Below are positions 1 through 10,075 of a DNA stretch of 64,000 nt, piece after piece (the first letter of the stretch is position 1; each line of letters starts with the position of its first letter). The DNA lies in NCBI RefSeq assembly GCF_010111755.1, contig NC_088962.1, positions 1,302,001-1,366,000 on the forward strand, in the 5' to 3' direction. The stretch is from Nakaseomyces glabratus. Lineage: Eukaryota > Ascomycota > Saccharomycetes > Saccharomycetales > Saccharomycetaceae. The notes under the pieces were generated by a model. That model was not told the DNA's origin. It ran no database searches and worked only from the letters and a program-made list of their open reading frames with translations. A program made the translations under genes and the position numbers.

Positions 1-2
1 GA

Positions 3-1901
3 AGCCTACGGAAGACCTTGGAACAGTTAGAAAGCACATCTAACTATAACCATGTAACACAAGAGAATACAGATGGCGCCTGGTATATAACTTGTTCCCC
101 TCGAAACATTGACGAGGTAGCTTTGCATAAAAGGAAGCTCGCTGATGTGAAGGAGGCTTTCCTGTCAATGCTCCAAAGTAACTCGAGTATGCAAAGACCA
201 CGGATATTATTATTAACTGGACCAAGTGGATGCTCTAAAAGTACAGTTATTAAATTACTGGCAGAGCAGTATATACCAAATATCAGGAAGGAGTATCTAA
301 CGGCTGGACCGTATAACTACTCCACGACAGATAATAGGAAGGTGATAAACGAATATAATAATAATAGTAATTTAATTGGGCAATCCCATATGGATAGCTT
401 TGCAGAATATTTGAGACATGCAAAGTATTTGACGGGACGCAATTTGTCATTAATGTTAGTTGAAGACTTACCGAACGTTACTCATAAAGAAACTAGAAGA
501 GAATTTCAGAAACTTTTATTACAATGGTTGTATAGTCCTGAAGCTTTACTACCACCTCTAATAATTTGTTTGACTGAATGTGAACTTAAACCCGAAAACG
601 ATAATAAGAATTTCAATTATATCGGAACAGATTACTTATTTACAGCAGAGACTGTTTTGGGTCAACAAATATTATCACATCCATTATTAAAACGAATAAA
701 ATTTAATCCTATAAATGCAACCCTGATGAAAAAGCATCTGAATATAGTGAGTCATATGAATGCTGGCACACTTAAGAACAATGGAAAATGGAATGATGTT
801 AGCGGTTATATTAGTGATGTTGCAAAAAATACAGGAGATATTAGATCAGGTATCTCAAACTTACAATTTTGGGCTTGTAGCTCATCTAATAATAAAATCT
901 CCTTCTTGAGAGAAAACAATGTTTCATACTTTCATGCCATTGGTAAAATAATTTACGGTTCCCGTGAGTTTGACAATGATAATGACATGATAAATAATCT
1001 CATTGCATCAAATACTGGTACAATATTTAATGACAATTTCAAATTGGGTCTTTTTGAAAACTACGTCACGTACAATAAAGGTGATATACCACTCACCACC
1101 GCATTATCAATAACAGACACTTTTAGCCAGAATGATAAACTAGCGTATGTACTGGAGTCACTCGAATATTTGATTAGAAGTGTTAGAGACAAGTTGGGAG
1201 CAGTGAAAAGTGGTGATGGTCTTTTACATGGGAAAACATATTTTCCAAGAGAAGGGAAGATAAGAAAATTGCAGCATGTTTTCAACTTCTCAATGGATGA
1301 TTACAATCTTATTAACTTCAAGAAATACCAATCATATGAGCAATATAAAACTATCAAATTACTTATGGGTTATTATGGTCCGTATATCAGGAAAAAGAGA
1401 AACTATAAGAAAAAATCTTTGAAATATTTCCTTGACTCTATGGAAAAAAATTCTTCTGAATATAAAGCCATAATCAATCAAAATTTGGAGACGTTTATGG
1501 TAAACGAAGATATAGATATTTTGGAGAGGATTGGTGGTGAGCTGAAGACGGTGGAGACGGAACTGGAATTGGCGGGAGGAGATGACGAGGAAAGAGAGGA
1601 ACTTACTTCGATAAATAGACTACAACAGGAGAGGCAAACTAAAATGGCACTTCTACAAAAAGAAGAAGATCAAAGTAATGAAATAGATACATTTGGTGGT
1701 GACGAAATATTGAACACTAACTTTGGATTTGAGGAAAATATTGAGGATTCATCGGACAATGAAACTGAAAATATCGAACTTGATGATGATGCAGATAACT
1801 CATTGATTGAGTTTTTATCTCAGCAACCACCAAAAGTTGTAGAGAGATCACAAGACAAAATTGATGATAATCTTTCTGATTCGGATCTTGATGACCTATA
1901 A
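3..1901 (+). CDS. RAD24: RAD24, checkpoint clamp loader large subunit (5' partial)
   Basis: Rad24 (Rad17 in other eukaryotes) replaces Rfc1 in a clamp loader that places the 9-1-1 clamp on DNA at damage sites in the nucleus. The reading frame is open to the left edge of the window with no ATG before conserved sequence, so the start codon lies outside. The visible part has an AAA+ P-loop GPSGCSKST about 68 residues in, followed by a Walker-B-like segment LVEDLPN. The C-terminal tail is acidic and ends SDSDLDDL, close to the S. cerevisiae ending. The visible 627 or so residues compare with about 659 in S. cerevisiae, so only a short N-terminus is missing. The GRX4 gene follows, convergent, as at YER173W-YER174C. 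Assignment rests on recognisable sequence plus gene order. Confidence 0.95.
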   Translation, partial: SLRKTLEQLESTSNYNHVTQENTDGAWYITCSPRNIDEVALHKRKLADVKEAFLSMLQSNSSMQRPRILLLTGPSGCSKSTVIKLLAEQYIPNIRKEYLTAGPYNYSTTDNRKVINEYNNNSNLIGQSHMDSFAEYLRHAKYLTGRNLSLMLVEDLPNVTHKETRREFQKLLLQWLYSPEALLPPLIICLTECELKPENDNKNFNYIGTDYLFTAETVLGQQILSHPLLKRIKFNPINATLMKKHLNIVSHMNAGTLKNNGKWNDVSGYISDVAKNTGDIRSGISNLQFWACSSSNNKISFLRENNVSYFHAIGKIIYGSREFDNDNDMINNLIASNTGTIFNDNFKLGLFENYVTYNKGDIPLTTALSITDTFSQNDKLAYVLESLEYLIRSVRDKLGAVKSGDGLLHGKTYFPREGKIRKLQHVFNFSMDDYNLINFKKYQSYEQYKTIKLLMGYYGPYIRKKRNYKKKSLKYFLDSMEKNSSEYKAIINQNLETFMVNEDIDILERIGGELKTVETELELAGGDDEEREELTSINRLQQERQTKMALLQKEEDQSNEIDTFGGDEILNTNFGFEENIEDSSDNETENIELDDDADNSLIEFLSQQPPKVVERSQDKIDDNLSDSDLDDL

Positions 1902-2006
1902 TAATGACATGATGGTTTCCAAAATTGTTTTTTTTTTATTTCCTTTAGCATATATATAGAAATTTATACAGATAAAATTAAGCATTGCATTATGGATATG
2001 ATCGCC

Positions 2007-2735
2007 TTACAGTGATAACTTCTTGTTAAAGAAATCGGGGTCTTCCAATAACGATTCCTTTACTATATCCAGGCCTCCCTCAAATTCGCCATTAATATAT
2101 AATTGTGGGAATGTGGGCCAGTCTGAGTAATCCTTTAGCTGTTGTCTTGTAATCTTATCCTTTAGTATATCAAAAAAACCAAACCGTATCTGGTGGGATC
2201 TCAGTATATTTACCATTTGTCTAGAGAAACCACATTTTGGATCAGAGGGGCTTCCTTTTATGAACACCATCACTGGTGCAGCGTTTACCAGTTTATCTAA
2301 ACTTTCGGTATCTTCAGAGTAGAAATCTTCGGGCTCCTGTAATGTATCATCCGATTTGATATCTTGGGAGTCTTCGTCAAGGTCATGGTCATAGCAGTTG
2401 GAATTATCTACACATTCATGGTATGCTGCTAAAAACTCTCTGGGATCAACACCGCTTAGTGCTTTTATCACAACACCTTTTCTCACCAGGAAGAAAGCTG
2501 GAACCTGTGTGATACCCAGAAGAGACACAATGTCTCTATTACCTTCTATATTAATCTGTAAAAATGTGGAATGTTTCTTACCTACTGATCTGCTCAACGC
2601 CAGCACCACTTCCTTCAAGACTCTACATGACTTCATCCAAGGCATGTAAAAAAACAACACCACTAGCTTATTACCAGCTTTCGTCCTGGCCAAATCCAGA
2701 AACTGCTCCACATTATCTATATCAACAACAGACAT
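2007..2735 (-). CDS. GRX4: GRX4, multidomain monothiol glutaredoxin
   Basis: This is a cytosolic/nuclear monothiol glutaredoxin of the Grx3/Grx4 type, which binds a glutathione-ligated iron-sulfur cluster and signals iron status to Aft-type regulators. Residues 1-110 form a thioredoxin-like domain. An acidic linker spans about 112-145, and a glutaredoxin domain follows with the diagnostic CGFS active site at 168-171, WPTFPQLY at 206-213 and a GGLD motif near 220. The thioredoxin-like site reads WMKSC at 33-37, so the first cysteine of a CxxC pair is absent, as is usual in this family. The position between RAD24 and TMT1 matches YER174C, which favours GRX4 over its duplicate GRX3. Length is 242 residues, normal for the family. 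The start is the only ATG before the domain. Confidence 0.94.
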   Translation of the reverse strand: MSVVDIDNVEQFLDLARTKAGNKLVVLFFYMPWMKSCRVLKEVVLALSRSVGKKHSTFLQINIEGNRDIVSLLGITQVPAFFLVRKGVVIKALSGVDPREFLAAYHECVDNSNCYDHDLDEDSQDIKSDDTLQEPEDFYSEDTESLDKLVNAAPVMVFIKGSPSDPKCGFSRQMVNILRSHQIRFGFFDILKDKITRQQLKDYSDWPTFPQLYINGEFEGGLDIVKESLLEDPDFFNKKLSL

Positions 2736-3475
2736 ACTCTCTCTCTCTTGTTTTGTAACTACAATTTATACACGTAGTCTTCTGTAAAGTTATAGTCTTA
2801 CACACAAGAAATGAGACATTAGTAGTACTAATGCCACCTAAATATATACAAACAAGTTAAACTCAAGGGTGTGATACAATGCACATACTCCCCACACCCC
2901 TCCCAGTTTATCCATCTATAATATACCCCTCCTCCTCACTACAACAATCCACCAATATGACTATTAATAATCAAATTAGTAGTCATCCACTTTTATTTGC
3001 ACATTACTGTGCTGTATCTTCGAGCATTTTTCAGTTGGATTTTTTTCACTTAACAGACACCCATAAAGAGGCAAATGGAGTTAGGAGATGGTCATCGAGG
3101 TGCGCAGATGAGAGTGGGTGCGTTAAGATAAAGACACAATGGGTGTTGTGTAAGTTCTTGATACAATGGTAAAGCTACAACTCTGAGTTTCTACACTTCT
3201 GAGTTTCTACATTTCGTTGGATTTTCCTCTATTTTGACACCTTTTTTTTGGTTTTGTTACTTTAAGCTTCTATGAGAGTTCGCCTTTGTGGGTGTAGTTG
3301 GCATCGAACACTCTTGCTATTCTGTAAAGTTGGGGGACCTGGGGGGGTGCAATTGGTTGTGTATACCATGTGCTTGAAACAATATGGAAGCATTACTTGC
3401 TGGTTAGAATATATAGATATATGTGCAGGTGATCTACATGTTGCACTTATTTAGATATGGAAATGCTGAGGACAC
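2736..3475. other. intergenic region, GRX4 promoter side
   Basis: This is 740 bases between the GRX4 start and the TMT1 3' end. It contains a CT-rich stretch just upstream of GRX4 and a T-rich stretch near 3240. Short open frames here (up to 97 codons) have no recognisable sequence. I see no RNA gene or repeat. Confidence 0.6.
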
Positions 3476-4357
3476 TCAAATTTTCCTTGCGAAGATATAG
3501 AAAGAGCTCCATGCTACTTTTACCAACTTGGATTCCGAGTCTATGTCGTTATCTGAATCTATGATGTGTTGAAGAGTCTCTTCAACTAGGTCCATTTTAT
3601 CGGCATTAGCTGGGTCATGTTTCCAATTGTGGTAACCGCTCCAGGTTCTGATGTAGTCCATAAGTCCAGATAAGGGCATTGTCGTACATATTGGTAAGTA
3701 TTCTTTGCTAATTTCAAAACCTGGTTTCCTAATGTCGGTAGGTGTCAAGACATGGCGCTCAACGTCTTTGAACAAGCCCGTGTCAATCTGTACTGCCTCG
3801 TACTTGTTTCTTAAGATGGTCTTCCCTGGTTGATCCCAATAAGGACCCATCTTGGAGTCACCATAGGTAAGGTCCTGGAAATACTGGTCAAATTCCGGGT
3901 AGTCGACTAGAACTGCGTCGATATAGCCCCAGATGGCTAATGTGCCATTCTCATTTAGAGAATCGTGTACTACTTGTTGGAACTCCTTGAGATCAAACCA
4001 GTGGACCGCTTCCACACATGTAGCCATATCACATTTCCCATCGCCTATCTGTTTCAAAAACGACAAGTCCTGGTATGGTCCCTGGTGAAAGTGAATGTTT
4101 TTGAGGTTCTGAGACTGAGCTCTACCATTCGCAGTGTCAATCATCGGTTGCGACATGTCACAACCCACATACTGGTCAAATGGGAGATACTCCTGGAGTT
4201 GGAAAGTGGCTGTACCAGGTCCACATCCCACATCAATCAAGATATTTCTATTCCCCTTGTGATATCTGCTGAGTGCCTCGTAGAAACTCTGCGGATAGGA
4301 AGGTCTCGACTTGGAATACCTGTTAGAGTCAAAATCTGTATCAGAAAATGCTGACAT
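3476..4357 (-). CDS. TMT1: TMT1, trans-aconitate 3-methyltransferase
   Basis: This is an AdoMet-dependent class I methyltransferase. Tmt1 methylates trans-aconitate and 3-isopropylmalate in the cytosol, and in S. cerevisiae it responds to amino-acid (leucine) starvation. The sequence opens with FSDTDFDSNRYSKSRPSYP, the typical N-terminus of this family. AdoMet motif I, VGCGPGT, is at residues 43-49, and an acidic strand-2 end, VGCDMS, follows about 20 residues later. Length is 293 residues against about 299 in S. cerevisiae. It sits between GRX4 and ECM32 as YER175C does, and is divergent from ECM32. I did not find a Gcn4 site (TGACTCA) in the 722-base intergenic region. Confidence 0.9.
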   Translation of the reverse strand: MSAFSDTDFDSNRYSKSRPSYPQSFYEALSRYHKGNRNILIDVGCGPGTATFQLQEYLPFDQYVGCDMSQPMIDTANGRAQSQNLKNIHFHQGPYQDLSFLKQIGDGKCDMATCVEAVHWFDLKEFQQVVHDSLNENGTLAIWGYIDAVLVDYPEFDQYFQDLTYGDSKMGPYWDQPGKTILRNKYEAVQIDTGLFKDVERHVLTPTDIRKPGFEISKEYLPICTTMPLSGLMDYIRTWSGYHNWKHDPANADKMDLVEETLQHIIDSDNDIDSESKLVKVAWSSFYIFARKI

Positions 4358-5079
4358 GTCTTTATTGTTTGGATTAGGTAATTCAAATGGCCTATATTCT
4401 TGGAATAACCGATATAAAAATGCTCAATGGTGAGAAATGTATTAGTTGTGTCAAATTTGGCACTTAGGGGCCCTTAGTCCAACCCTTAATGAACGTTTTG
4501 GGAGATAACCCAAGACAATATGGCTCAATATTCAATGGATTGCGTATACTTTTATTCTCATTTTGTAAATAACATCGCTGGACAGAAGGACTGACTGTTA
4601 CAAGATAGATTGATACAACTGAAATTGTTACTTTACTATTATTGTATATCCCACTAGTTCAGCAGGAATCGGTAAACTAATGTACCTTAAATTCTGGAAC
4701 ACGTTCAATTGTCTCAATATCAGCCGATTTCAGTACGTTTTCTCAAATAAACTAGAACTAGATGACACAACAAGTCTGTGATAACTATCGACCTCAATAT
4801 CAAGATTAGATATGCATGGCTCCATTGTTTGCTGTTCATGCATGGTGCTATGTCTCAAGATCCATTTCTCCAGACAATGTGCGCAGGACCTTATTTTTTA
4901 CTCGAGATTGCGTGCAAACCGTAAATCACTTTGCTACAGGTGAAAAAAAAATATTTCAAATATGCATATAGTTGAAAGATTGGTCGGTGGTAGTGCTGGG
5001 ACTATCACAAAGTGAGCTTTCCATTGATAGTGCTCGAGTAGTTTTGCATCAAGATAGAGTTTTTAAAAGTACAGCAGTT
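4358..5079. promoter_or_regulatory. TMT1/ECM32 divergent intergenic region
   Basis: These 722 bases lie between the divergent TMT1 and ECM32 starts. An eight-base word, ATGCATGG, occurs twice near 4811 and 4838. An AT-rich stretch (about 4940-4970) precedes ECM32. An in-frame extension upstream of the ECM32 ATG is open to 4972 but starts without ATG. No known binding site is clear. Confidence 0.4.
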
Positions 5080-8000
5080 ATGTTTGCGTGCAAGACATGT
5101 TCCCTCGAGGGCGATGCGGAAGGTATTACGAAGCATTTGTCAACTACGAGGCACAAGACTGTCCTTAGCGATGCCGATGGCAACTCCGAGGTCGCATGTG
5201 AGGATTGTGATGATACCAACATTCATATGTTACAGATTATTAGGTTTGAAGGTGATGATATGAGACTGCTGTGTAACTCATGCTTCAAGAAAGAGTACAC
5301 TGAATCTGAAAGACCGAGCACATTATATTCGCTGTCCAATGGTACAATTCTTAAGTTCTGGGACAGGTATTTGAAGGTACGAGACTGTTGCTGTGATAAG
5401 TGTGGTAATGAATCTAATTTGAATGCTTTGAATCCCAATACAGTGCTATGTGATAAGTGTCTCTCTACTATAAAGTCTCAAGAAGCCCAAAAGTACGTCT
5501 CAGAGAGCTCTGGTAGGTTTCTTTATACATTGTTGGGTATTAAGGAACCTTCAAAAACACCAAAGAGGAAGGGCAAGTTTAAGAGAAAGTTGGGAAGACG
5601 GAGCAAAGGTAAAGGGAAACCTATGAGGAGTAGGGCATCCACACCTGGTGGTGAGGAAAAGAAACTTACTGTTATGGAAAAGATTAACCTAGTGAGTAAC
5701 ACCAATAGACTGGCAAATACAAAAATTACAAGTTCTAATGATATCACATTGGGCTCATTTAGAGGAGTTAGTGCGCCAAGTGGGCCGTCTATTGGTTCAA
5801 GAGCACCAGATAAGTCTAAACATGCTGCAAAATCCACAAAATCTAATATATCAAATTCAGTGAAACATTCCAAACCAGGAAAATCGAGTTCAACAAAAAA
5901 TGTAACAAACTCAGGAAGCAAAGCTGTTGGAAGAGGGGATAGCAGGACAATGAAGGATCCAAAGAAGATGAAATCCAAAGAAAATGGTGAAAAAAAATCA
6001 CAATCACGAAGCAAAGGTTCTTCTGAAAAGAGTAAGGTGAATGACAAGTCCGCTAAAAACAAGAAAGCAGGCATAACTGCAACCAACACAGAAGGGTTAA
6101 AGTCGAAAAGAGATGGAAAGTCCAACTCCGTAGCGAAATTTAATGGCAAGGACAGCGATAAAAGTAACGAAAACCGCCAAGCATCAAAATCCAAGTATGG
6201 TAGTGGTAGCAAGAACAGTAATGGACAGATTAAAGAGGCAACTAAATCGAAGAATGGCAAGGAACGCAAGGAACAACCTCAAAAGAAGAACAATAAAAAT
6301 GAAAAGAAAACCAATGACGACAGCGTTCGCGACAAAAAGCAAACAAGTAAAACCAATTTGAAGAAGAATAACGAAAGTGGAAGTAGCAACAAAATAAAAA
6401 ATGATGATAAGCCTATAGCCGATACGGCGGCTAGAAATAAGGGAGATAAAGAGATTGAGATGGAAGAAGGTGTGGTTCATAAAGAATACAAGAAATTCCA
6501 ACCAAAATTAAGATTTAATGATTTGAAGGAATATTGTAGAGAATTTTCAAATGCGATTTTTCAAGAGCAGAAGCTGGAGAACGATTTTGTTTTCAATTTT
6601 AACATCAAATGGCCAGCTAACTCTGTCGACAATGTTTTCCTGATAACTATCAACATGAAGAATAACGAGGAGATCGAAAAGCTAATGACCCCTGTAGACA
6701 TCAAACTAAAAAAGATGCCCTTTAAGAACAACTCACCCATTATATTTTCGAATTTGAATGAAACAGAATTATGGTATGCCTTCATAAAAGAAACTGATAT
6801 GCAAAGAAACCAAATGGTTTTGCTGATCGAGCTGTTTGGGTGGAATGACAAGCCACTACCAGTGAAGCAATCATCTGAGAAATTCAAGTTTTTGCCATTA
6901 TCGGCTTCTGCTAAGAGGGTGTTGTTTGCCATGAGTAGAATTGATAACCCGACATTTATTGATATGCTTCTTGGTCAAAAGGACATCAAGAAATTGGAAT
7001 TCAACAATAGAATGAAATTTACGAATGATAGATTTAACGACTCACAAAAGAGGGCTATTCAAAATGTTCTGAACAACAAAGTCACTATATTGCAAGGTCC
7101 GCCTGGTACTGGTAAAACAGCCACCATTGAAGAGATCATTCTGCAAATGAGGGAGCATTTCAACTCTTTCCCCATTTTATGTGTGGCGGCTTCTAATATC
7201 GCAATAGACAACATTGCTGAGAAATTTATAGAGAAGAGGCCTGATATTAAGATATTAAGAATAGTATCTCGAACCAAAGAGAAAGAGTATGGTATGGACC
7301 ACCCCTTGGGGAAGATATGTCTACATAACATTGTGCGTGAGAATCTGAACGAAGAATCTCGGGACACCGCTAGAAAGCTAGCCATGGGCCAGACGAAATC
7401 CTTTAGCAAGAACGCGTTGATGCGGTACTTCAGGGACAAAGAAGGCATTGTTAACAAGTATATCAATCAGTGTACGATCATATTTTCTACCAATGTGGCT
7501 GCGGGTTCTACGGAGCTGAAGGTGATCAAGGAGATACCTGTTGTTATCATGGATGAGTCGACGCAGTCATCGGAGGTGTCTACACTGATCCCGCTGTCGC
7601 TGCCTGGTATCAAGACGTTCGTGTTTGTTGGTGATGACAAGCAATTGAGCAGTTTCAGTGACATTCCGCAGTTGAGTTTGTCTCTGTTTGAGCGTATTCT
7701 GCAGAACGGTACGTACCAGAACCCGCATATGTTGAACACGCAGTACAGAATGCACCCCACGATCAGTGAGTTCCCGCGGACCATGATCTACAAGAACGAG
7801 CTGCAGGACGGTGTTACCGCTGAGCAGAAGCAGCTGGACAAAGTGGCGCACCCGGTGTACTTCTACGACTACCGCGCCACTGCGCAGAACCGCGAGCAAC
7901 TGCACCGTGTCAGGCGCCGTGATGTGACCACAGTGAGTTACTACAACCGGGCCGAGTGCCGTATGATCCTGGAAGTCGTGCACATGTTGGTGATCGAGAA

Positions 8001-8457
8001 AGGCGTGCCGTTGGAGGACATCGGTATCATCACGCCGTATGCCGGGCAGCGTGAGCAGCTTGCGACTATGGTGCAAGCGGACGAGCTGATCAACCCGCGC
8101 GGGCTGGTCATCGAGAAGCAGAGCGAGGAGAAGGATCTCTTCAGTGTCAACGAGCAAAGCATGGGCAGCAACAACACCATCTGCATAGTGAACGGGCTGC
8201 AAGTGTCCACGGTGGACGCTTTCCAAGGCCACGAGAAGAGTGTTATTGTGTTTTCGTGTGTGAGAAACAACGAGAGCAACACCATTGGGTTCTTGAAAGA
8301 CCAGCGCCGTTTGAACGTCGCACTGACCAGGGCCAAGAACTCGCTGGTGATCGTGGGCTGCTCGAGCGTCCTCTCCCGCAGCGACAGCATCTGGAAGAAG
8401 TACATAGACTACTTGTCCAAGAACAAGATGATCCACACCAGTTTATCAGAATACTAG
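5080..8457 (+). CDS. ECM32: ECM32 (MTT1), Upf1-like superfamily 1 helicase
   Basis: Ecm32/Mtt1 is a cytoplasmic DNA/RNA helicase related to Upf1 that associates with ribosomes and influences translation termination. The ATG at 5080 is chosen because the next residues, MFACKTCSLEGDAEGITKHL, match the family N-terminus; upstream frame lacks an ATG. Residues 1-150 are Cys/His-rich (CKTC, CEDC, CNSC, CDKC pairs), like the Upf1 CH domain. Residues about 160-480 form a long Lys/Ser/Asn-rich linker of low complexity. The helicase core follows, with GPPGTGKT at 673-680, DESTQ at 825-829, and later QYRMHP and LNVALTRAK motifs. Length is 1125 residues against about 1121 in S. cerevisiae. The last 900 bases are far richer in G+C at third positions than the rest. 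Confidence 0.94.
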   Translation: MFACKTCSLEGDAEGITKHLSTTRHKTVLSDADGNSEVACEDCDDTNIHMLQIIRFEGDDMRLLCNSCFKKEYTESERPSTLYSLSNGTILKFWDRYLKVRDCCCDKCGNESNLNALNPNTVLCDKCLSTIKSQEAQKYVSESSGRFLYTLLGIKEPSKTPKRKGKFKRKLGRRSKGKGKPMRSRASTPGGEEKKLTVMEKINLVSNTNRLANTKITSSNDITLGSFRGVSAPSGPSIGSRAPDKSKHAAKSTKSNISNSVKHSKPGKSSSTKNVTNSGSKAVGRGDSRTMKDPKKMKSKENGEKKSQSRSKGSSEKSKVNDKSAKNKKAGITATNTEGLKSKRDGKSNSVAKFNGKDSDKSNENRQASKSKYGSGSKNSNGQIKEATKSKNGKERKEQPQKKNNKNEKKTNDDSVRDKKQTSKTNLKKNNESGSSNKIKNDDKPIADTAARNKGDKEIEMEEGVVHKEYKKFQPKLRFNDLKEYCREFSNAIFQEQKLENDFVFNFNIKWPANSVDNVFLITINMKNNEEIEKLMTPVDIKLKKMPFKNNSPIIFSNLNETELWYAFIKETDMQRNQMVLLIELFGWNDKPLPVKQSSEKFKFLPLSASAKRVLFAMSRIDNPTFIDMLLGQKDIKKLEFNNRMKFTNDRFNDSQKRAIQNVLNNKVTILQGPPGTGKTATIEEIILQMREHFNSFPILCVAASNIAIDNIAEKFIEKRPDIKILRIVSRTKEKEYGMDHPLGKICLHNIVRENLNEESRDTARKLAMGQTKSFSKNALMRYFRDKEGIVNKYINQCTIIFSTNVAAGSTELKVIKEIPVVIMDESTQSSEVSTLIPLSLPGIKTFVFVGDDKQLSSFSDIPQLSLSLFERILQNGTYQNPHMLNTQYRMHPTISEFPRTMIYKNELQDGVTAEQKQLDKVAHPVYFYDYRATAQNREQLHRVRRRDVTTVSYYNRAECRMILEVVHMLVIEKGVPLEDIGIITPYAGQREQLATMVQADELINPRGLVIEKQSEEKDLFSVNEQSMGSNNTICIVNGLQVSTVDAFQGHEKSVIVFSCVRNNESNTIGFLKDQRRLNVALTRAKNSLVIVGCSSVLSRSDSIWKKYIDYLSKNKMIHTSLSEY

Positions 8458-8496
8458 TACAAATGTGCCAGTACAAATGTGCCAGTACAAATGTGC
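8456..8496. repeat. 14-bp tandem repeat overlapping the ECM32 stop codon
   Basis: The unit AGTACAAATGTGCC occurs at 8456-8469 and 8470-8483, with a third copy at 8484-8496 lacking the last base. The first copy begins inside the TAG stop codon of ECM32. The unit length is not a multiple of three, so the repeat belongs to the 3' untranslated region. Confidence 0.9.
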
Positions 8497-9322
8497 ATTG
8501 CATGTAGTTGTATATATACGTATATTAGCTTACATTGTGGTAAGGCGTCTAATATAAAAACCCAAACATCTCCGGAGTCCAGTCTTGCTTCCCCTGGCCC
8601 CTCCCCACAAATTCTGGATTCCAGTTTTCCCGCATTCTCTCCTGAATCAGGAATCCCACGATTACACGCACCCCAGGTGAAAATGTAAGCCGGGTAATTC
8701 ACACTCCCCACCTCCGACCCCGCGCAGCCAATCAGACGCACAGAGACCTGCAGATCCCAGCCAAGAACGCCCAAGTACAACGCGACACATCACATGCCCA
8801 CGCCCAATACCCACACGCAGTGACACAGACACACTCTCTCTCTTCCAAAGTGCCCTCGTACACAGGTATACAGATATAATCGTACCGTACAACCGCACCG
8901 AGGGCTTGTAGATGAGTGTGTTACATCACCACCCACACACCACATACAAATGCACTCTGACATCCACTCAGAAAACACCGCAGCACCCGCCCCGCCATAG
9001 CATAACGCCCTTTTTGGGGGGAAATAGAGCTGGTGCGGCACTTTCTAAGAGGGAATGTAAATGAGACTCGCCTCCCTGCCCCCCCCCCACCGACCACCTG
9101 CGTGTGCTTCTGTGCTTCACTCCGCTGTGTGCGTGTGCCACTTCTCTGTGTGCCACTTCTCTGTGTGCTGAAATTTGGTTTTCCTTTTCCTTTACAGTGT
9201 GAGACAAATTTTCCTCAATATATAAAGCGGGAAGGGATTGGGAAGTCGCGAAATCAATCCCCCCAAAAAGACTAGCGCTGTGCAATTGAACAGAGATATA
9301 GAAGCGAGATAGAGAGAGCATA
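8458..9322. promoter_or_regulatory. ECM32-BMH1 intergenic region with BMH1 promoter
   Basis: These 865 bases are C-rich on the + strand, including CCCCT words near 8590-8605, and hold no gene. A 15-base unit, GTGTGCCACTTCTCT, is repeated exactly at 9133-9147 and 9148-9162. A TATA box, TATATAAA, lies at 9219-9226, about 97 bases before the BMH1 ATG. Open frames on the minus strand here are by-products of the base composition. Confidence 0.6.
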
Positions 9323-10075
9323 ATGTCGCCAAGTCGTGAGGATAGTGTGTATTTGGCCAAGCTGGCTGAGCAGGCCGAGAGGTACGAGGAGATGGTTGAG
9401 TCTATGAAGGAGGTGGCCTCGAGTGGTCAGGAGTTGAGTGTTGAGGAGCGTAACCTGCTGTCGGTTGCTTATAAGAATGTTATTGGTGCGCGCAGAGCGT
9501 CCTGGAGGATTATCTCCTCGATCGAGCAGAAGGAGGAGAGCAAAGAGAAGGCTGAGCACCAGGTTGAGTTGATCCGCACGTACCGTGGCAAGATCGAGAC
9601 CGAGCTGACGAAGATCTCTGACGACATACTGTCTGTGCTAGACTCCCACCTGATCCCATCCGCCACCAGCGGCGAGTCCAAGGTTTTCTACTACAAGATG
9701 AAGGGTGACTACCACCGTTACTTGGCTGAGTTCTCCAGTGGTGATGTGAGGGACAAGGCCACCGAGGCCTCCCTAGAGGCTTACAAGACCGCCTCAGAGA
9801 TCGCCACCACAGAGCTGCCACCAACACATCCTATCAGATTGGGTCTGGCTCTGAACTTCTCCGTGTTCTACTACGAGATCCAAAACTCCCCAGACAAGGC
9901 TTGCCACTTGGCTAAGCAAGCTTTCGACGACGCCATCGCCGAGCTGGATACATTGTCCGAGGAATCCTACAAGGACAGTACTCTAATCATGCAATTGCTA
10001 AGAGATAACTTGACCTTGTGGACTTCCGACATGTCTGAAGCTCAAGATGAACAAAATGACGAACCACCAAAATGA
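9323..10075 (+). CDS. BMH1: BMH1, 14-3-3 protein
   Basis: 14-3-3 proteins are dimeric phosphoserine/phosphothreonine-binding adaptors acting in nutrient, stress and cell-cycle signalling. The 250-residue sequence is 14-3-3 from end to end. The phosphate-binding residues K51, R58, R132 and Y133 are all present, and the hallmark [11 protein letters not shown] segment is at 43-53. The C-terminal tail is short and acidic (about 14 residues, ending DEPPK) and lacks the glutamine run found in S. cerevisiae Bmh1 (267 residues). Position between ECM32 and PDA1 matches YER177W, so BMH1 is preferred over BMH2. The first 400 bases are GC-rich, the last 200 are not. The ATG follows a TATA box at a normal distance. 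Confidence 0.95.
   Translation: MSPSREDSVYLAKLAEQAERYEEMVESMKEVASSGQELSVEERNLLSVAYKNVIGARRASWRIISSIEQKEESKEKAEHQVELIRTYRGKIETELTKISDDILSVLDSHLIPSATSGESKVFYYKMKGDYHRYLAEFSSGDVRDKATEASLEAYKTASEIATTELPPTHPIRLGLALNFSVFYYEIQNSPDKACHLAKQAFDDAIAELDTLSEESYKDSTLIMQLLRDNLTLWTSDMSEAQDEQNDEPPK

Noticed and set aside
4972..5079. 36-codon N-terminal extension of ECM32 (and similar extensions for XDJ1, PDS1, GEP5, ERG10, SVL3, ALT1 and SUV3)
   Set aside because: Most open without ATG or precede the conserved family start; the internal ATGs give family-typical lengths.
5523..6269. 248-codon minus-strand frame opposite the ECM32 linker
   Set aside because: It is the complement of a Lys/Ser-rich coding stretch, giving a Leu/Phe/Ser-rich artefact that imitates a membrane protein.
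7567..8436. 289-codon minus-strand frame opposite ECM32
   Set aside because: It lies wholly within the GC-rich end of ECM32, where stops are rare on the other strand, and encodes a His/Val/Leu-rich sequence with no family features.
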